From assembly GCA_963924555.1 (NCBI GenBank), contig OZ004585.1:4353488-4417487 (forward strand): 64,000 nucleotides of DNA, given 5' to 3'. Position numbers and translations under genes: made by a program. This stretch comes from Crambe crambe. Lineage: Eukaryota; Porifera; Demospongiae; Poecilosclerida; Crambeidae. This document shows, piece after piece, positions 47,867 through 58,750 of the stretch. Position 1 is the stretch's first letter, and every line of letters starts with the position of its first letter. A model generated the notes under the pieces. The model was not told where the DNA came from and ran no database searches. It was given only the letters and a program-made list of their open reading frames with translations.

Positions 47867-48057
47867 TATAATGTTCACTAGATCAGTCTTGATTTAAGTT
47901 CTTACAGACAATCTTTTTTATAGCTGTATGCTAGCTAGCTACATGAGGTCTAATCACGTGACCCAATCAATGCTGATACAGAATAATGTGATAGAATAAT
48001 GTGATACAGAATGATGTGATTGATAGAATAGAATAATGATAGATACTAAACATTACA
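47867..48057 (-). repeat. 5' LTR of Gypsy element
   Basis: Upstream LTR in the direction of transcription; see the whole-element entry. Confidence 0.9.
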
Positions 48058-48097
48058 GCGCCTTGAACCTGTGATAGTGCAACGAACGAGCCATCCA

Positions 48098-48294
48098 TCA
48101 CAAGTAAGAAAGAGAGAACAAGTGGCTGAAATTCTTCAAGGGATCTTCAAGGGATGTGTCCAATGATTGCAGCCGTCTTACAGCATAAGGATTGCTGTCA
48201 ACGTCAGTCTCTCTTCTTACACTCCCAAGAATTGGAGTCCATATGCTTTTGTAGATGCAATGGCCCCTCACACGACCAAAGAACTTGTGGTTGT
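48098..48294 (-). pseudogene. decayed protein fragment (HKFFGRVRGHCIYKSIWTP type)
   Basis: Minus-strand open stretch of about 65 codons containing RVRGHCIYKSIWTP and DVDSNPYAVRR, ending in a stop at 48098. It resembles the N-terminal part of the HIRAN-like proteins that are abundant in sponge and cnidarian genomes next to transposon-type genes, but I recall this only loosely. The Gypsy element sits directly beside it. Confidence 0.35.
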
Positions 48295-48582
48295 GCTAAA
48301 TCTAGCTAGCTAGCTGTACACAGCTGGCATGCACGAAGCACGAGCAATTTATTTTGCGTGCTTTCAGATTCCGTCAAATTAAATACCATCATTGGTATTT
48401 TTATGAGGAAATCAACCAGACTTTATAAAAATGCTGGTTTGTATTAATTGGAGTATACTGACTTTTATAGGGCAAAATCACTGCCATAATTAATTATTCA
48501 TCATGAGACATGAAATATGTATTTAGCAGGCTTACTTACTAGCTATATACTGTAAAATTGAAATATGCATATGGTAGGCTGT

Positions 48583-49108
48583 AAAAAAAAGTTCCCGTTC
48601 TGTCCACGTAAGACTGGCGTTGAACGCCTTGACTGTTGTAGTTTCTACACAGTCACCCGTGCATTTAATTTTCTACACCGTTAACATCAAGCATTGCATG
48701 CCTGTGCCCACCATTCAACGTTCAAAAAGAAACGGTAAGAAGCATAGCTATGTACGTACGTAGGTGAAAAAACGTTGTTACAAAACGTAACCCTACGTAG
48801 CTAAAGCTTAAATATAGACTAGCTAGTCTTGCGAGCCAGCCTAGAGAACTATATGTATAGCTTTCTCTCTATGCTGACTAGCTTATGTTGGTACTAGAGC
48901 ACTTACAGCTAGCTATAGTATAACACCACCCATGTTTATGATGATGTTCTATCTGGATCTGATCTTCTGATGAACGTTTTTTGCTGGAATTGCTGTGTGC
49001 TTTCATACGTAAAAACCTTTAGTAATTTCGAACTCAACTAGCTACGTTTAATTGGGCCGTTCAACGCAAAGTGCTATAACGCCTGCTTTGCATTTATACA
49101 GCGTTAGA
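48583..49108. mobile_element. non-autonomous TIR element, copy 2 (truncated, inverted)
   Basis: Starts AAAAAAAAGTTCCCGTTCTG and follows the reverse complement of 9408-10072, but stops where the gag-protease relic begins (about 49109), so one terminus is missing. Confidence 0.75.
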
Positions 49109-49116
49109 CAAACACT

Positions 49117-50458
49117 TTGGCTGTCAATAGTGCTCCCCCTCTGACTACTTTTACTGGCGAAGATGTAGAGTCTGAAGACAATAATTTTGATACATGGCTT
49201 GAGCGATTTACTGAACGTGCTAGTTTGTTACACTGGTCAGAAGAACAACAGCTCTATCAGTTAAAACAGCATCTAGATAAGACAGCTCTAAGGGCCTTTC
49301 AGCTTTTCACTCCAGAGCAACGTGATTCTTTTACAAGTGCAGTTGCAGCACTCAAAAAGAGATTTAAGCGAGTAGACATAGAGGAACTCAGGGGTTTGGA
49401 GTTCCATCAATGTATGCAGTCGCAGGAATCGGTGGAACAGCTGGGTCTAGATTTGATGTCTTTAGTGCAGCAGGAGTTTCCTATATAGTTTGGGAGGCAC
49501 AGAACGTGATTGGTTGCTTAAGGGTCGGTTTTTCCAAGCTTTACTTCCAAAATGGCAACGGAAACTTGGGGCTCCGAAGGTTTCTGAAACTTTTAGTGAC
49601 TTGTACGAAAGAGCTCGGACTTGTGAACGGCACAGTCAGCAGTTTGGTTTCAACAGAGAGCCAGGGAAGACAAAACCTAGGTCTGTCACACCTTCAGACT
49701 AAGACAACCACGTGGAACATTCTAACAAACCACGTAATGTCAAATGTTTTTTGTGTGGAATGGTTGGCCACATGAAGAGAGATTGTCCACAGAAAACTGA
49801 GACAAAAGCTGATAGGAGTGAAGCACCTGGCAAACATAGCTCAAAGCCAACGATTAGTACAGCTACCGTAGGGGTATCTGAGGCTAGTCTTGACCCCACT
49901 CCACTCTTTGATGGTTTTTCTGACGAGCAACTGGAAGCAGCATTAACAGCTAGGAGGTGTAGCAAGGAGCAGAGTTTATTGTGTAATAGTGAGATTAGCA
50001 CAGTTATAGCTCAGGGTAATGCTTCAGCTGTTGGGCCAACACTAGTGCTTGAGGTTAGCATAGAGGGTGTACTGGTTTCATCTATGGTGGACACGGGATC
50101 TCAGTGCAGTATTATTTCAAGGAACATGCTGCAGAGTATAGGCAAACATTTAAAAGGTCAAGGGAAAGATTGGCCAAAGTTGCAACCAGCATCAGCAAAG
50201 CTGTATGGTAAAGATGGGAAAACAGGTGGGCATGAATTGGATATTACAGCCCAGATCACATTCACAGTGGAGGCAGATGGTGTTTCTGTCCCTGTACTTT
50301 TCTTTATCCAACCAGATAGCACTCAGCCATGCTTACTTGGCATGAATGCCTTACCAGCATTAGGGTTGTCTTTCTTGAATGCTAAGGGAAAACCCTTGCA
50401 GACGGTAGGACAGTCAATAAGGATATCTGCAAGAGTTAGCTTGATTGATTGTAAGTCA
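49117..50458 (+). pseudogene. retroelement gag-protease relic, left part
   Basis: Plus strand. A capsid-like N-terminus (FDTWLERFTERASLLHWSEE, LKQHLDKTALRAFQLF) is broken by a frame change near 49488. It continues in frame 2 with an in-frame stop (49700), then a CCHC knuckle (CFLCGMVGHMKRDC) and an aspartic protease (SMVDTGSQCSIIS ... CLLGMNALPALGLSF), whose DTGS site is intact. No reverse transcriptase follows. The reading frame is interrupted at 50458 by the 8.3-kb transposon and resumes at 58751. Family: Ty3/Gypsy- or BEL-like, unresolved. Confidence 0.85.
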
Positions 50459-50498
50459 AACCTCTTCCGATTTCAGTGGAGAAATTCCGATTCTGATT
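50459..50498 (+). repeat. left terminal inverted repeat
   Basis: AACCTCTTCCGATTTCAGTG, then GAGAAATTCCGATTCTG. Immediately inside are ATGGATGAAAT (50503), TTTCATCCATAG (near 50533) and TTGGATGAAAC (50554), putative subterminal binding sites. Confidence 0.9.
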
Positions 50499-50667
50499 TT
50501 TCTATGGATGAAATTGAAGTAATTTGCTTATTTTCATCCATAGCTTGAAATCATTGGATGAAACTGACTATTTTTGGTTATTTTAATCCATACCACAGGA
50601 ATATATATTTTAGGTCATAAAAAGTATATAACTAGCTATTAGCCTTTTAGCTACAACACAAAAATAA

Positions 50668-53600
50668 TTAATCATGATCAGTCTTCGAAATGTCTGCCTT
50701 CATGCGTACTGCCCTTTCTCCTGATACAATAACATTTCTTGATTCTTCAAGAAGTTGTTTCACTACTCCAGCTGCATTAGAAATAATGATGTCCTATTAA
50801 TTACTTCCAACAATTTTTCTTGTTTACAAGAGCATGGAATAGGGACTGCATGATAATTTCCACCAGATTAGCCAAGTGTTTTGGCGGATGGGAAATTTCC
50901 ACCAGATAAGGCCAAGTGCTTTTGGTGGATAGGAAATTTCCATCAGATTAGGCCAACTGGGTGGGAAATTTCCACCAGATAAGGCCAAGTGCTTTTGGTG
51001 GATAGGAAATTTTCACCAGATTAAGCCAACTGGGTGGGAAATTTCCACCAGATTTAAGTGCTTTTGGTGGATGGGAAATTTCTACCAGAGCAGGCCTATA
51101 GTAATTTCCACCAGATGCAGACTTGAGTTTTGATGGATGGAAAATTTCTACCAGATTCAAGTACTTTTTGGTGGATGTGAAATTTCCACCAGAGCAGACC
51201 TAGTAGTTTCCACCAGATGCAGACTGGAGTTTTGGTGGATCACCAGAGCAGGCCTATAGCAATTTCCACCAGATGCAGGCTTGAGTTTTGGTGGATGGGA
51301 AATTTCTTTTGGTGGATGGGAAATTTCCACCAGATTCAAGTGCTTTGGTGGATGGGAAATTTCCACCAGAGCAGGCTAGATTAATTTCTACCGTACCAGG
51401 CTAGGGCTAGGGACTTGATAACTGGTATATAGCTACAGGCTTGGATTCAACTATAATCTTTATTGTCAATCTTTTTTAAATAGAGTACTAACCTGATATA
51501 TTATCCAATAAAAGTATATAATCCTCCTCTGTTGTATAATATTGTGTCATATCCATGAAATAGTCCTCAAATATATTATTTGAAGATAAGGACTTCATAC
51601 CCTTGTTAGATGCTGCAACTATAAGTGGTTGTACAACTGACTTCAAAAGAGGACCTACATATGCAAGAATGAAGTCCTGTCTAGCATTATAGTGCCAGTA
51701 TTTTATATAATGACAGTAGATAGTTCTAGACAGTATATCGAACCTTGGGTTGGGGGCTTTTTAATCCAGTAGCAGCATTGAGCCAGCCATTGTGCCTCCT
51801 GAAACTCTTTCATTACTGATTTAATATCTTCTGGTGGTGAGGATAGAGCTACAACAAAGTTAGGGCCATTGCAGGAGGTTTGCATTCCTCGACAAAAACG
51901 GATGAATTCATTCACCTATAGTGGAGTTATTAGCTATGCTACTATAATAATGGTGGAATTGTGAGCATACCGAGAATCTGGATCCAACAGAAGCAAATAT
52001 TAAACTGAATCCACAAAAGCCAGGGACGTGCTTACATAAAATTGAGTAAGTTATATCAGTGGGATTGTCGTAATCGAACAGAATGCACTTTACTCTGAGC
52101 CCATCTTTTTGAATGACTATAGAATCTGGATTGTCAGTATCATTTTTGCTGGTCATTGCTTTCCTGCAGTAAGCAAGGAAGTCAGAAGAGGGTGTGTTTT
52201 TTGAACCGAATGCCTTTCCAGCGAATTCTCTGAAGCGATCTTCAGTAGCATGGTATGGAAATTGTTCCTGTGCTTCTTTCCAGGTCTTTAATCCAGTCTG
52301 CTTTACAAACTCCAACTTCATACCATTCATATCCTTTATTTTTTTACATTCTAATGGCAACTTCTTCAATTCTATTTCTTTCGTAATCACTTTATCAAGT
52401 AGCTGTCCAACTAACTCATCTGAGAGTCCCCTGAGACCCTTAAAGTGGAAAGAAGCACATTCCGGTCTCCCAGACAAGAGACCTTGTTTGGTCTTAGGAA
52501 TTTTGCAAAGCTTTCCGGCTTCAAATAATTGGTAAATGTGAGTGATTCGGCTGTAGTTTTCCTTTTTTAAGCCAGCAAGAAAGAATACCAGGTTTTCTTC
52601 TAATTTTTTTTTCTGCAAAAATGCATACATATGTACATAATAATAGCACAATCATGAAAATTTGCTACTTACTGGAACTAAGAGAGTCTCTTCACAAGAT
52701 TTTCTCCACTCAGTGGTACGCTCTGGAGTTGGTCCATCCAGGGGTACCTTCTGTAATGTATACAGTCTGATACGACTCAACTGAATCTGTAATAATAACA
52801 AATGAGCTTGTATTAATAGGGTGGGCAGCTGTCGCTTACTTTATCCTGAGTCAGCATCTTATTAGTGAATTCTGTAGCTCTGTTGTGTCGTAATGATAAA
52901 TGTTGAGCTTCTTCATCTGTAATGGTATTGCTGTAAACACTAACAGTTCTGAATCGATATGTATCTGGTAAACGTGTATTCGATTCCAAAAGCTCACGTA
53001 GCGCTATTCTAGAATGATTTCCACCGATGGTTTCATACACATATGCCTCTGGATGTTTTTTGTCATATTCTTCATCATCTTTGAGGTGGACTACACCTAT
53101 AAGTGGAGCAACATTACTTGTGGGGTTATTCAGCATTTCATCTTTTAGTGCCTTTACATACTCCAGATTAGGATCACGGACAAGACGTGATGCACGTGGT
53201 TCAATTAAACATTTAACTGGAATATTGAAGAGACCTGTGAAAAATAATGTAAGTGCACATAACTATTGGAAGTCCTACCCTTCATGGGACTATAGGATAG
53301 GATGGACATGATATGGAAAGTCTTATGGACCATCTCTGGGATATGTGGGATTGTTGCATGTACCACACTCATAAAATATCTGGTTGGTACTCTTACAGTG
53401 GAACCTTTATAGAGGACTAAAATCACCCACTTACGTAGCACATAATGATTGTAACAGAGCATGAAAACATGCGACAGACAAATTAAAGGTTCTGATTTTA
53501 GACCTGACCCTAATATGTATGCACTTACCGATAAATTTCTCAGCAATTATAAAGTCGATATCCTTTGATGCATCTTCAGAATGAATTCGGCGCTTCTTAG

Positions 53601-54142
53601 CACTAGGTTCACTAGAGAGTGACTCATCACAGGAGAATGAAGTACCAGGGTCTTGTGAGGTATCAGATATTTGATTGCAGGAGAGATTACGAGTAGATTC
53701 GTTGGAAGTTTGAGGTGTGTATACACCAGTTATAGGAGCTATATATGGTTGTATGTGTTGCTTCCATTGATCCACAAATTGCTTGGCAGAATTAACATGC
53801 TTGAAAATCATGCTTAAAGCATTGCTTCTGAAATTAAATCTGGCTAGCCTCAGTGGTTTTGGCTGATGCAAACCACAGGCTTTGAACTGCAAAACGGGAT
53901 AAGTCACTGTTAGTAGTCGAATCTTAGATGTTTATAACTAGCTAACTTATTCATATAAAGGGTATAATACTTACTACAACATAGTCTTTTCCATCATGAG
54001 TGTATGGCCTCACATCATGGACCCACTCGATGTCTGGGCGTGTTCCTTCTTTGAAGTTTCCTTCAACTTTTAGCTGCTGGTTATTCTTATATATATATAT
54101 CGATCCTTGGTGCTCTAGATACCATGATCCAGAGGAACTCAT
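50668..54142 (-). CDS. ParB-like-domain protein encoded by the transposon
   Basis: Minus-strand gene, exons 54142-53975, 53886-53529, 53234-52840, 52786-52673, 52612-51971, 51915-51493 and 50771-50668; all GT-AG. The first 175 residues include Ser-rich and basic stretches (AKKRRIHSED). Exon 3 (about 176-307) reads like a ParB/sulfiredoxin-type domain: FNIPVKCLIEPRASRLVRDP, VAPLIGVV, then YETIGGNHSRIALREL (where ParB has a G-E-R-R/G-H-R box) and TDEEAQHLSLRHN. The rest (about 425 residues) is unfamiliar; VVALSSPPED followed by WIKK faintly recalls motif IV of N6-adenine methyltransferases, but I would not rely on it. Six exons are phase-consistent; 51915-51493 needs a 1-base shift near the A5/C5 run at about 51760, so this copy is probably frameshifted. 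Expected length about 734 residues. Likely a DNA-binding partner of the transposase. Confidence 0.8.
50850..51400. repeat. palindromic minisatellite inside the transposon
   Basis: About ten irregular units built on GGTGGATGGGAAATTTCCAC CAGA. The core is itself nearly palindromic (GGTGGA ... TCCACC around GGAAATTTCC). Spacers carry GGCCAAGTGCTTTT or GCAGACTTGAGTTTT. It lies in the last intron of the ParB-like gene, 390 bp from the left terminus. Confidence 0.85.
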
Positions 54143-54462
54143 GATGATATCTAAAACAAATTCATTGCAAGAAAAATAACTGCTAGCAGACTCTAGCTGG
54201 CAAGTAATCTTGACATTTACTTTGAACTTAGAGCTCTTTTATAAAGTTTATAATACTTACCAATTCTCTATCCAACATGTGCTCGCTGCAGGAATATTCC
54301 AGTTTCTAGAATTTTCTCATTTGAATCAGCACAATTATGTCATTTCCTTATAAAGTCATTTTAATCAGCACTAGGAATTTTCATTTTATTTTCAAAGATT
54401 TCTTTTGTGCCATAGCTATAATAATGCTATAGCTATATAGCTAGCTAACTGATTTCTCAAGC
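54143..54462. promoter_or_regulatory. shared bidirectional promoter interval of the transposon
   Basis: The 320-bp stretch between the two divergent start codons. AT-rich, with AGCTATATAGCTAGCTAACT just before the plus-strand ATG. It must hold both promoters unless untranslated exons extend elsewhere. No certain TATA box. Confidence 0.55.
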
Positions 54463-57400
54463 ATGGATAGTCCTGATAGTCTGTTACCCTTTGTGGAGTT
54501 TGATCAGCTCAACTCGTCAGATTCCAGTGTTCCTGGTGTGAATTTTGATGACTTGGAAAATTCTAACTCTTCTTGGACAAGTATTCCATGTCCAGACTTC
54601 GAATCAATTGCATCTGGTCAGGAACATTGCTTACCATTGACTTCTACACCAAATGTGACTGGTGCTTCCTGTCCAAAAAGAAAGCTAGACTTCTGTCATT
54701 GTAAGACTATATAGACTAAATCTATGCATGGACCTATTTTATGTTGCTTGTTGCTTTAGCTATTACTCGTTGCTTTATTATTTACTTAGCTGTACAAAAG
54801 AAGTTTAAGAAACCCATCAGACTGGATGAATCAAATCATTCACCAAATTATTCACCAACAGAGTTGGATATAGGTACGTAGGTTGTGTACTGATTATAGT
54901 AGGGAGGGAATACTATGAAGAATAAACATTAGCTTTAACAAGACTGTCCACACACTTGTGGCCATATATGCCCTCAAATGCACTAGAGCAATGCAGATAA
55001 TAATTACTCTACAAGTGCTTCATTCTTTGACAATATTATACTCGTAGATTCTTCTTGCTCATCGTTTTATGGTTGGGATTGGATGAAGATATGGACAATG
55101 GATGGTTGTAGTTATAATTGTGTACAGTTAGTACACAAACTTTCTATTCCTGATATCTTAACCTACCATAATTTATTCTCCCTACAACCACAATCTCTCA
55201 AGAAGCAATGGCTCCTTGATTATTTTCAAATGAACACGCAAAGTAGCTCAGAGACAAATCATTCTGTATGCGGCCAACCAGTTTGCTATCAGGTGTGGTT
55301 AAGTATTCTTGGAATAAGTCAGTCCTATTACTACAAAGTCCGGTCATTATTCAAAAGTGGTGTTGTGAAGAGAAATACTCAGGTAAGTTAGTTTTCTGCT
55401 TTGTCAGCTTGTGGTTTAATTATGTGTGCTCATCAGCTCATGTGTGTTGTGCTTTGTCAGCTAGCTAGTGGGTTCTAGGTTTTATTGATTGCATTATATA
55501 GATACCACATTCACCTCTTCAACGAACACGAGAAGCATTTGGTTGGTTGGCTTCATTCATCGAGTTAATGGGGGATCAGATGCCTAACAGCTTAATTATC
55601 CATTTGCCAAGCAGTATGACCAAAGTACAAATTTACCAGAGATTGGTCGAGGATCTGACTAAACGAGGAAAATCAAACATAATTTCACAGTCTCACTTCT
55701 TTGACATTTGGAAAAAACACTTCAGTCATGTTACTATTCCTAAGGTAATTGGGGATTTGGCGGGAGCAAAATGAGGGATGTACCAATGCAGACAAGGTTT
55801 ATAGGGGGGATCATTATTATGCCTACATACAATACCTTCAAGCATCTACGTACATATAAGCTTTGTATATTTGTATTATTATTATTACAGGAAAATAGAT
55901 TCACTAAGTGTGATGTCTGTACCATGGTAAAAAGGGAATTAGAAAAGACAATAGACTCTGTAAAGAGAGGGGAATTGAAGAGTGTGCTTGCTGAGCACAA
56001 CAAACTCCAGATGTAAGTCCAATAGCTATGCATGTTGCTAAATAAGCTTGCATGGGCCAGGCACTATATTGTCTGGGGAGATGCCAAAGTAATACAAAAT
56101 CAACTTTCAAATAAAATTAGAACAATAACACTATGTGTGATCTAAGTGTGAATCATTGATCTAGGCGAAATAATATGTTAACACCTGTCTCTTTCCCACA
56201 GTCTTTCCTGAGTCATGATTTAGGCATGATCATTTCAGTATCTGAAATCACATTGGGGTTATTGGGCCAAACTGGGCTGGCTGGGTTAGGTTATTAGGGC
56301 TGGGAACAAAATATTATTAATAAAATCCCCACCATGTTTCTAATTTTCATAATATAGGGAGCAGAGACAGCGATACCATACCTTACGTGAGAAGGCAGAG
56401 ACGGACAGATCTATCATGTCTATCATACTGGATGGTATGGACCAAAATGCCACCAATCTTCCTCACTTGAAGAGATTTAATAAATCTGCTGTCAATCTTT
56501 GGCATATGAGAACACACATCACAGGGGTCATCATCCATGGTCATGGGTCATATGCATACACAGACCTGCTACAGTGGCCTCATGATCCAAATTTGACCAT
56601 GAATATTTTGACTAGAGTTCTATTGCGGAGATTTTTGGAGCTTATTAATAGCAATAGTCACCTACCAAAGAAACTCTATCTTCAACTTGACAACTGCATG
56701 CGTGAAAACAAAAATCGTCATGTATTGGGTTTCCTTGGTCTATTGGTGCAGGAACAAGTGTTTGAAGAGGTATTGAGGACAATTTAGTTTTAATGAAAAT
56801 AATTAAGAACATGTTATCTTTCAGATAGAACTTGGATTTCTAATGGTTGGACACACCCATGAAGATATTGATGCTTTATTCGGAAATATTAGCCAATGGC
56901 TAAAAAGGAATGATGCTTTCACTCTTCATGGTACGTCCCTACTAATAAAAATAGCTAAGGTGCATAACAGTCTTGGCAAGGCACCAGAGTCTTTACTAAC
57001 AATCTTTGGCATGCAGATATGTTCAAAGGTTGCAAGGATGCAAACCAAGGAATGAAGGATACCATTCTACTTCCACAGATGTATGATGTGAAGTCCTGGC
57101 TAGATCCAGTTCTCAGCAAGCTTCATAATCATTCACATCCACATGTGTTCAAATTTGTTAGGGATTGCAAGGGCAGCTCACGGATGTTTTATAAGAACTG
57201 GAGTAAAGATCAATGGCTACCAGAAGATAGTCCTGGAATTTCTCTATTGCAGGTAGATATACATTATGTTTCAGTAACTCTCACTGTTACTGACTCCCTA
57301 TAACTTTATATGTAAATCAAGATTACGTCATTTATTTTACAACATACCAGGCTAGCCCAAGTGGCATACCAGGACTTGTACATCCCAAAGGTGAAAAGCT

Positions 57401-58437
57401 TGATTTACCCCATCTGAAACGGGACATTCCAAAATATGCAATATCCAATATGAGCCCAGATGCAATGGAATGGTGGAACACATTTATTTGTCGAATGGAG
57501 GAATCTCTTGAAGTTACTACCACAGCTATAATTTGGCCTTTTGCCGAGCTTCTTGAAGTCATTCAAGAGGCTGTAGCAGCAAACAACCAAGTAGCACTAA
57601 CTGAACAACCAAGTCTTCCAGCTGAACTCCTAAAATTGAGATTAGCTGAGGTTGATCAAATTCCAGAGGTATGCATAAACATAGCTATTCTCTGGATTGT
57701 GGCTTAAATAATGGTCCTAAGCTTACCGAAACTATTTTTCTTTTACAATAGCTATTTACTTACAGCCAGCTTAGTTAAGTTTGGTAACATGGAAATTTCC
57801 ATTTATGCAACAGGTAAATATACAAACAAGTATTTTGGAAATTTCCATGCTACCAATCTGCAAAACTGTTAGCTAGCTATCTGAATTCATTTTGTAGGTG
57901 TATACTGGAAATTATAGACACAAGGAGAAAACAAAATCTACTCAGAAACCCACCAGTAGTGCTTCTTCCACTCAATCAGCAAGGAAGAAATCTACTGAAA
58001 CACCTACCAGTAGTGCTCAATCAAGGAAGAAATCTACTCAAACACCTGCTTCTCCCACTCAAGTGGCAGCCAGGAAAGTACCTACCAGCATCCCTCAGAA
58101 ATCTGCTTCTCGAAGGAGTACAAGAAGAAACAGCCACACTTCCAACACTGTTACAAGATCTTGTTCAGAGTCAGACTTTATTGCATTCCGGCACCCTTCT
58201 TGGAGTGATAAGCCCTTAATAGGACACATTGTTGCAGTTAAAAAGGAGACAGTCACTATACATTGGTGGATTGGGAGGTATGTAGGCAGTTGGAAGGAGT
58301 GTACAAAAGATGGCGAACCCTGGCTAGAAGATATTCCAAATGACTCGATAATTCACAGATTTTCATGGAATACCACTGCTACTAACAATAGGCTCACTAA
58401 AGACCATGTTACTGCAATAAAAAAATCATATAGCTAA
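54463..58437 (+). CDS. DUF7869-like transposase of the 8.3-kb transposon
   Basis: Plus-strand gene with ten exons: 54463-54700, 54790-54873, 55048-55382, 55502-55744, 55891-56012, 56358-56769, 56825-56930, 57017-57252, 57351-57668, 57898-58437. All introns are GT-AG, phases match, and the total is 2,634 nt (877 residues), with no stop or shift. The N-terminal 110 residues are acidic/Ser-rich. A helix-turn-helix-like segment (VCYQVWLSILGISQSYYYKV) is at about 183-202, and C307/C310 form a CxxC. The core (341-513) has LDGMDQN (D366/D369), YLQLDNCMRENKNR (D452, E457) and VGHTHEDIDALF (E491, D492, D494), the order expected of an RNase-H/DDE-type nuclease and matching what I recall of Pfam DUF7869. 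A Lys/Ser/Thr linker (705-790) leads to a compact C-terminal region with VTIHWWIGRYVGSWKEC, possibly SH3/Tudor-like. It appears intact. Confidence 0.9.
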
Positions 58438-58446
58438 ATATGCTTA

Positions 58447-58452
58447 AATAAA
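58447..58452 (+). terminator. polyadenylation signal of the transposase gene
   Basis: AATAAA ten bases after the stop codon. Confidence 0.6.
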
Positions 58453-58489
58453 AAGAATCAATCATTCTGATATGAGATTTCTAAATTTA

Positions 58490-58746
58490 AATGATTTCAT
58501 CATAAGCTGAATTTTGTATGATGGAATTAAGAATTTTAGGAAGATTTCATCAATACTCTTATTCAGATGAAATATATCGATTTCATCATACTATGGACTA
58601 ATTTTCCCTACATCTACACAATATCCAGCTTATTCGTGATCAAAATGGATAAAAATCATTGAATTTTATAAAATGTATGATGAAATTGGGGCAAAATACC
58701 AAATTTATCAGAAATCAGAAATTCTCCAATGAAATCGGAAGAGGTT
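58490..58746 (-). repeat. right terminal inverted repeat and subterminal repeats
   Basis: The terminus (reverse strand from 58746) is AACCTCTTCCGATTTCATTG. Inside, ATTTCATC or its complement GATGAAAT occurs at about 58494, 58544, 58567, 58580 and 58678, with related words near 58519 and 58646; the left end has the same word. Likely transposase-binding subterminal repeats. Confidence 0.85.
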
Positions 58747-58750
58747 GTCA

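Larger units (their letters stand above)
43577..48057 (-). mobile_element. Gypsy-type LTR retrotransposon (4,481 bp, GCGCC TSD)
   Basis: Whole element, transcribed leftwards. LTRs 47867-48057 and 43577-43767 are 191 bp each and differ at about five positions. GCGCC flanks both ends (43572-43576, 48058-48062). Next to the upstream LTR is a primer-binding-site-like TGGCGACGAGGAT; next to the downstream LTR is a purine tract AAAGAAAGGAAGAGA. Coding order gag, protease, reverse transcriptase, RNase H, integrase is that of Gypsy/Ty3. The reading frames are broken in several places. Confidence 0.93.
50459..58746. mobile_element. 8.3-kb TIR transposon with DUF7869-like transposase and ParB-like gene; GTCA TSD
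   Basis: Left terminus AACCTCTTCCGATTTCAGTG and right terminus (reverse complement) AACCTCTTCCGATTTCATTG match for about 35 bp with few mismatches. GTCA lies immediately outside both ends (50455-50458 and 58747-58750). Between them are two divergent multi-exon genes: a minus-strand ParB-like gene (50668-54142) and a plus-strand transposase-like gene (54463-58437), with about 320 bp between their start codons. The insertion interrupts an open retroelement frame, which continues in phase on the far side once one GTCA is discounted; this proves insertion. Four-bp TSDs are known for Sola and some Academ elements, so comparison with these is needed before calling it a new superfamily. Confidence 0.92.
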
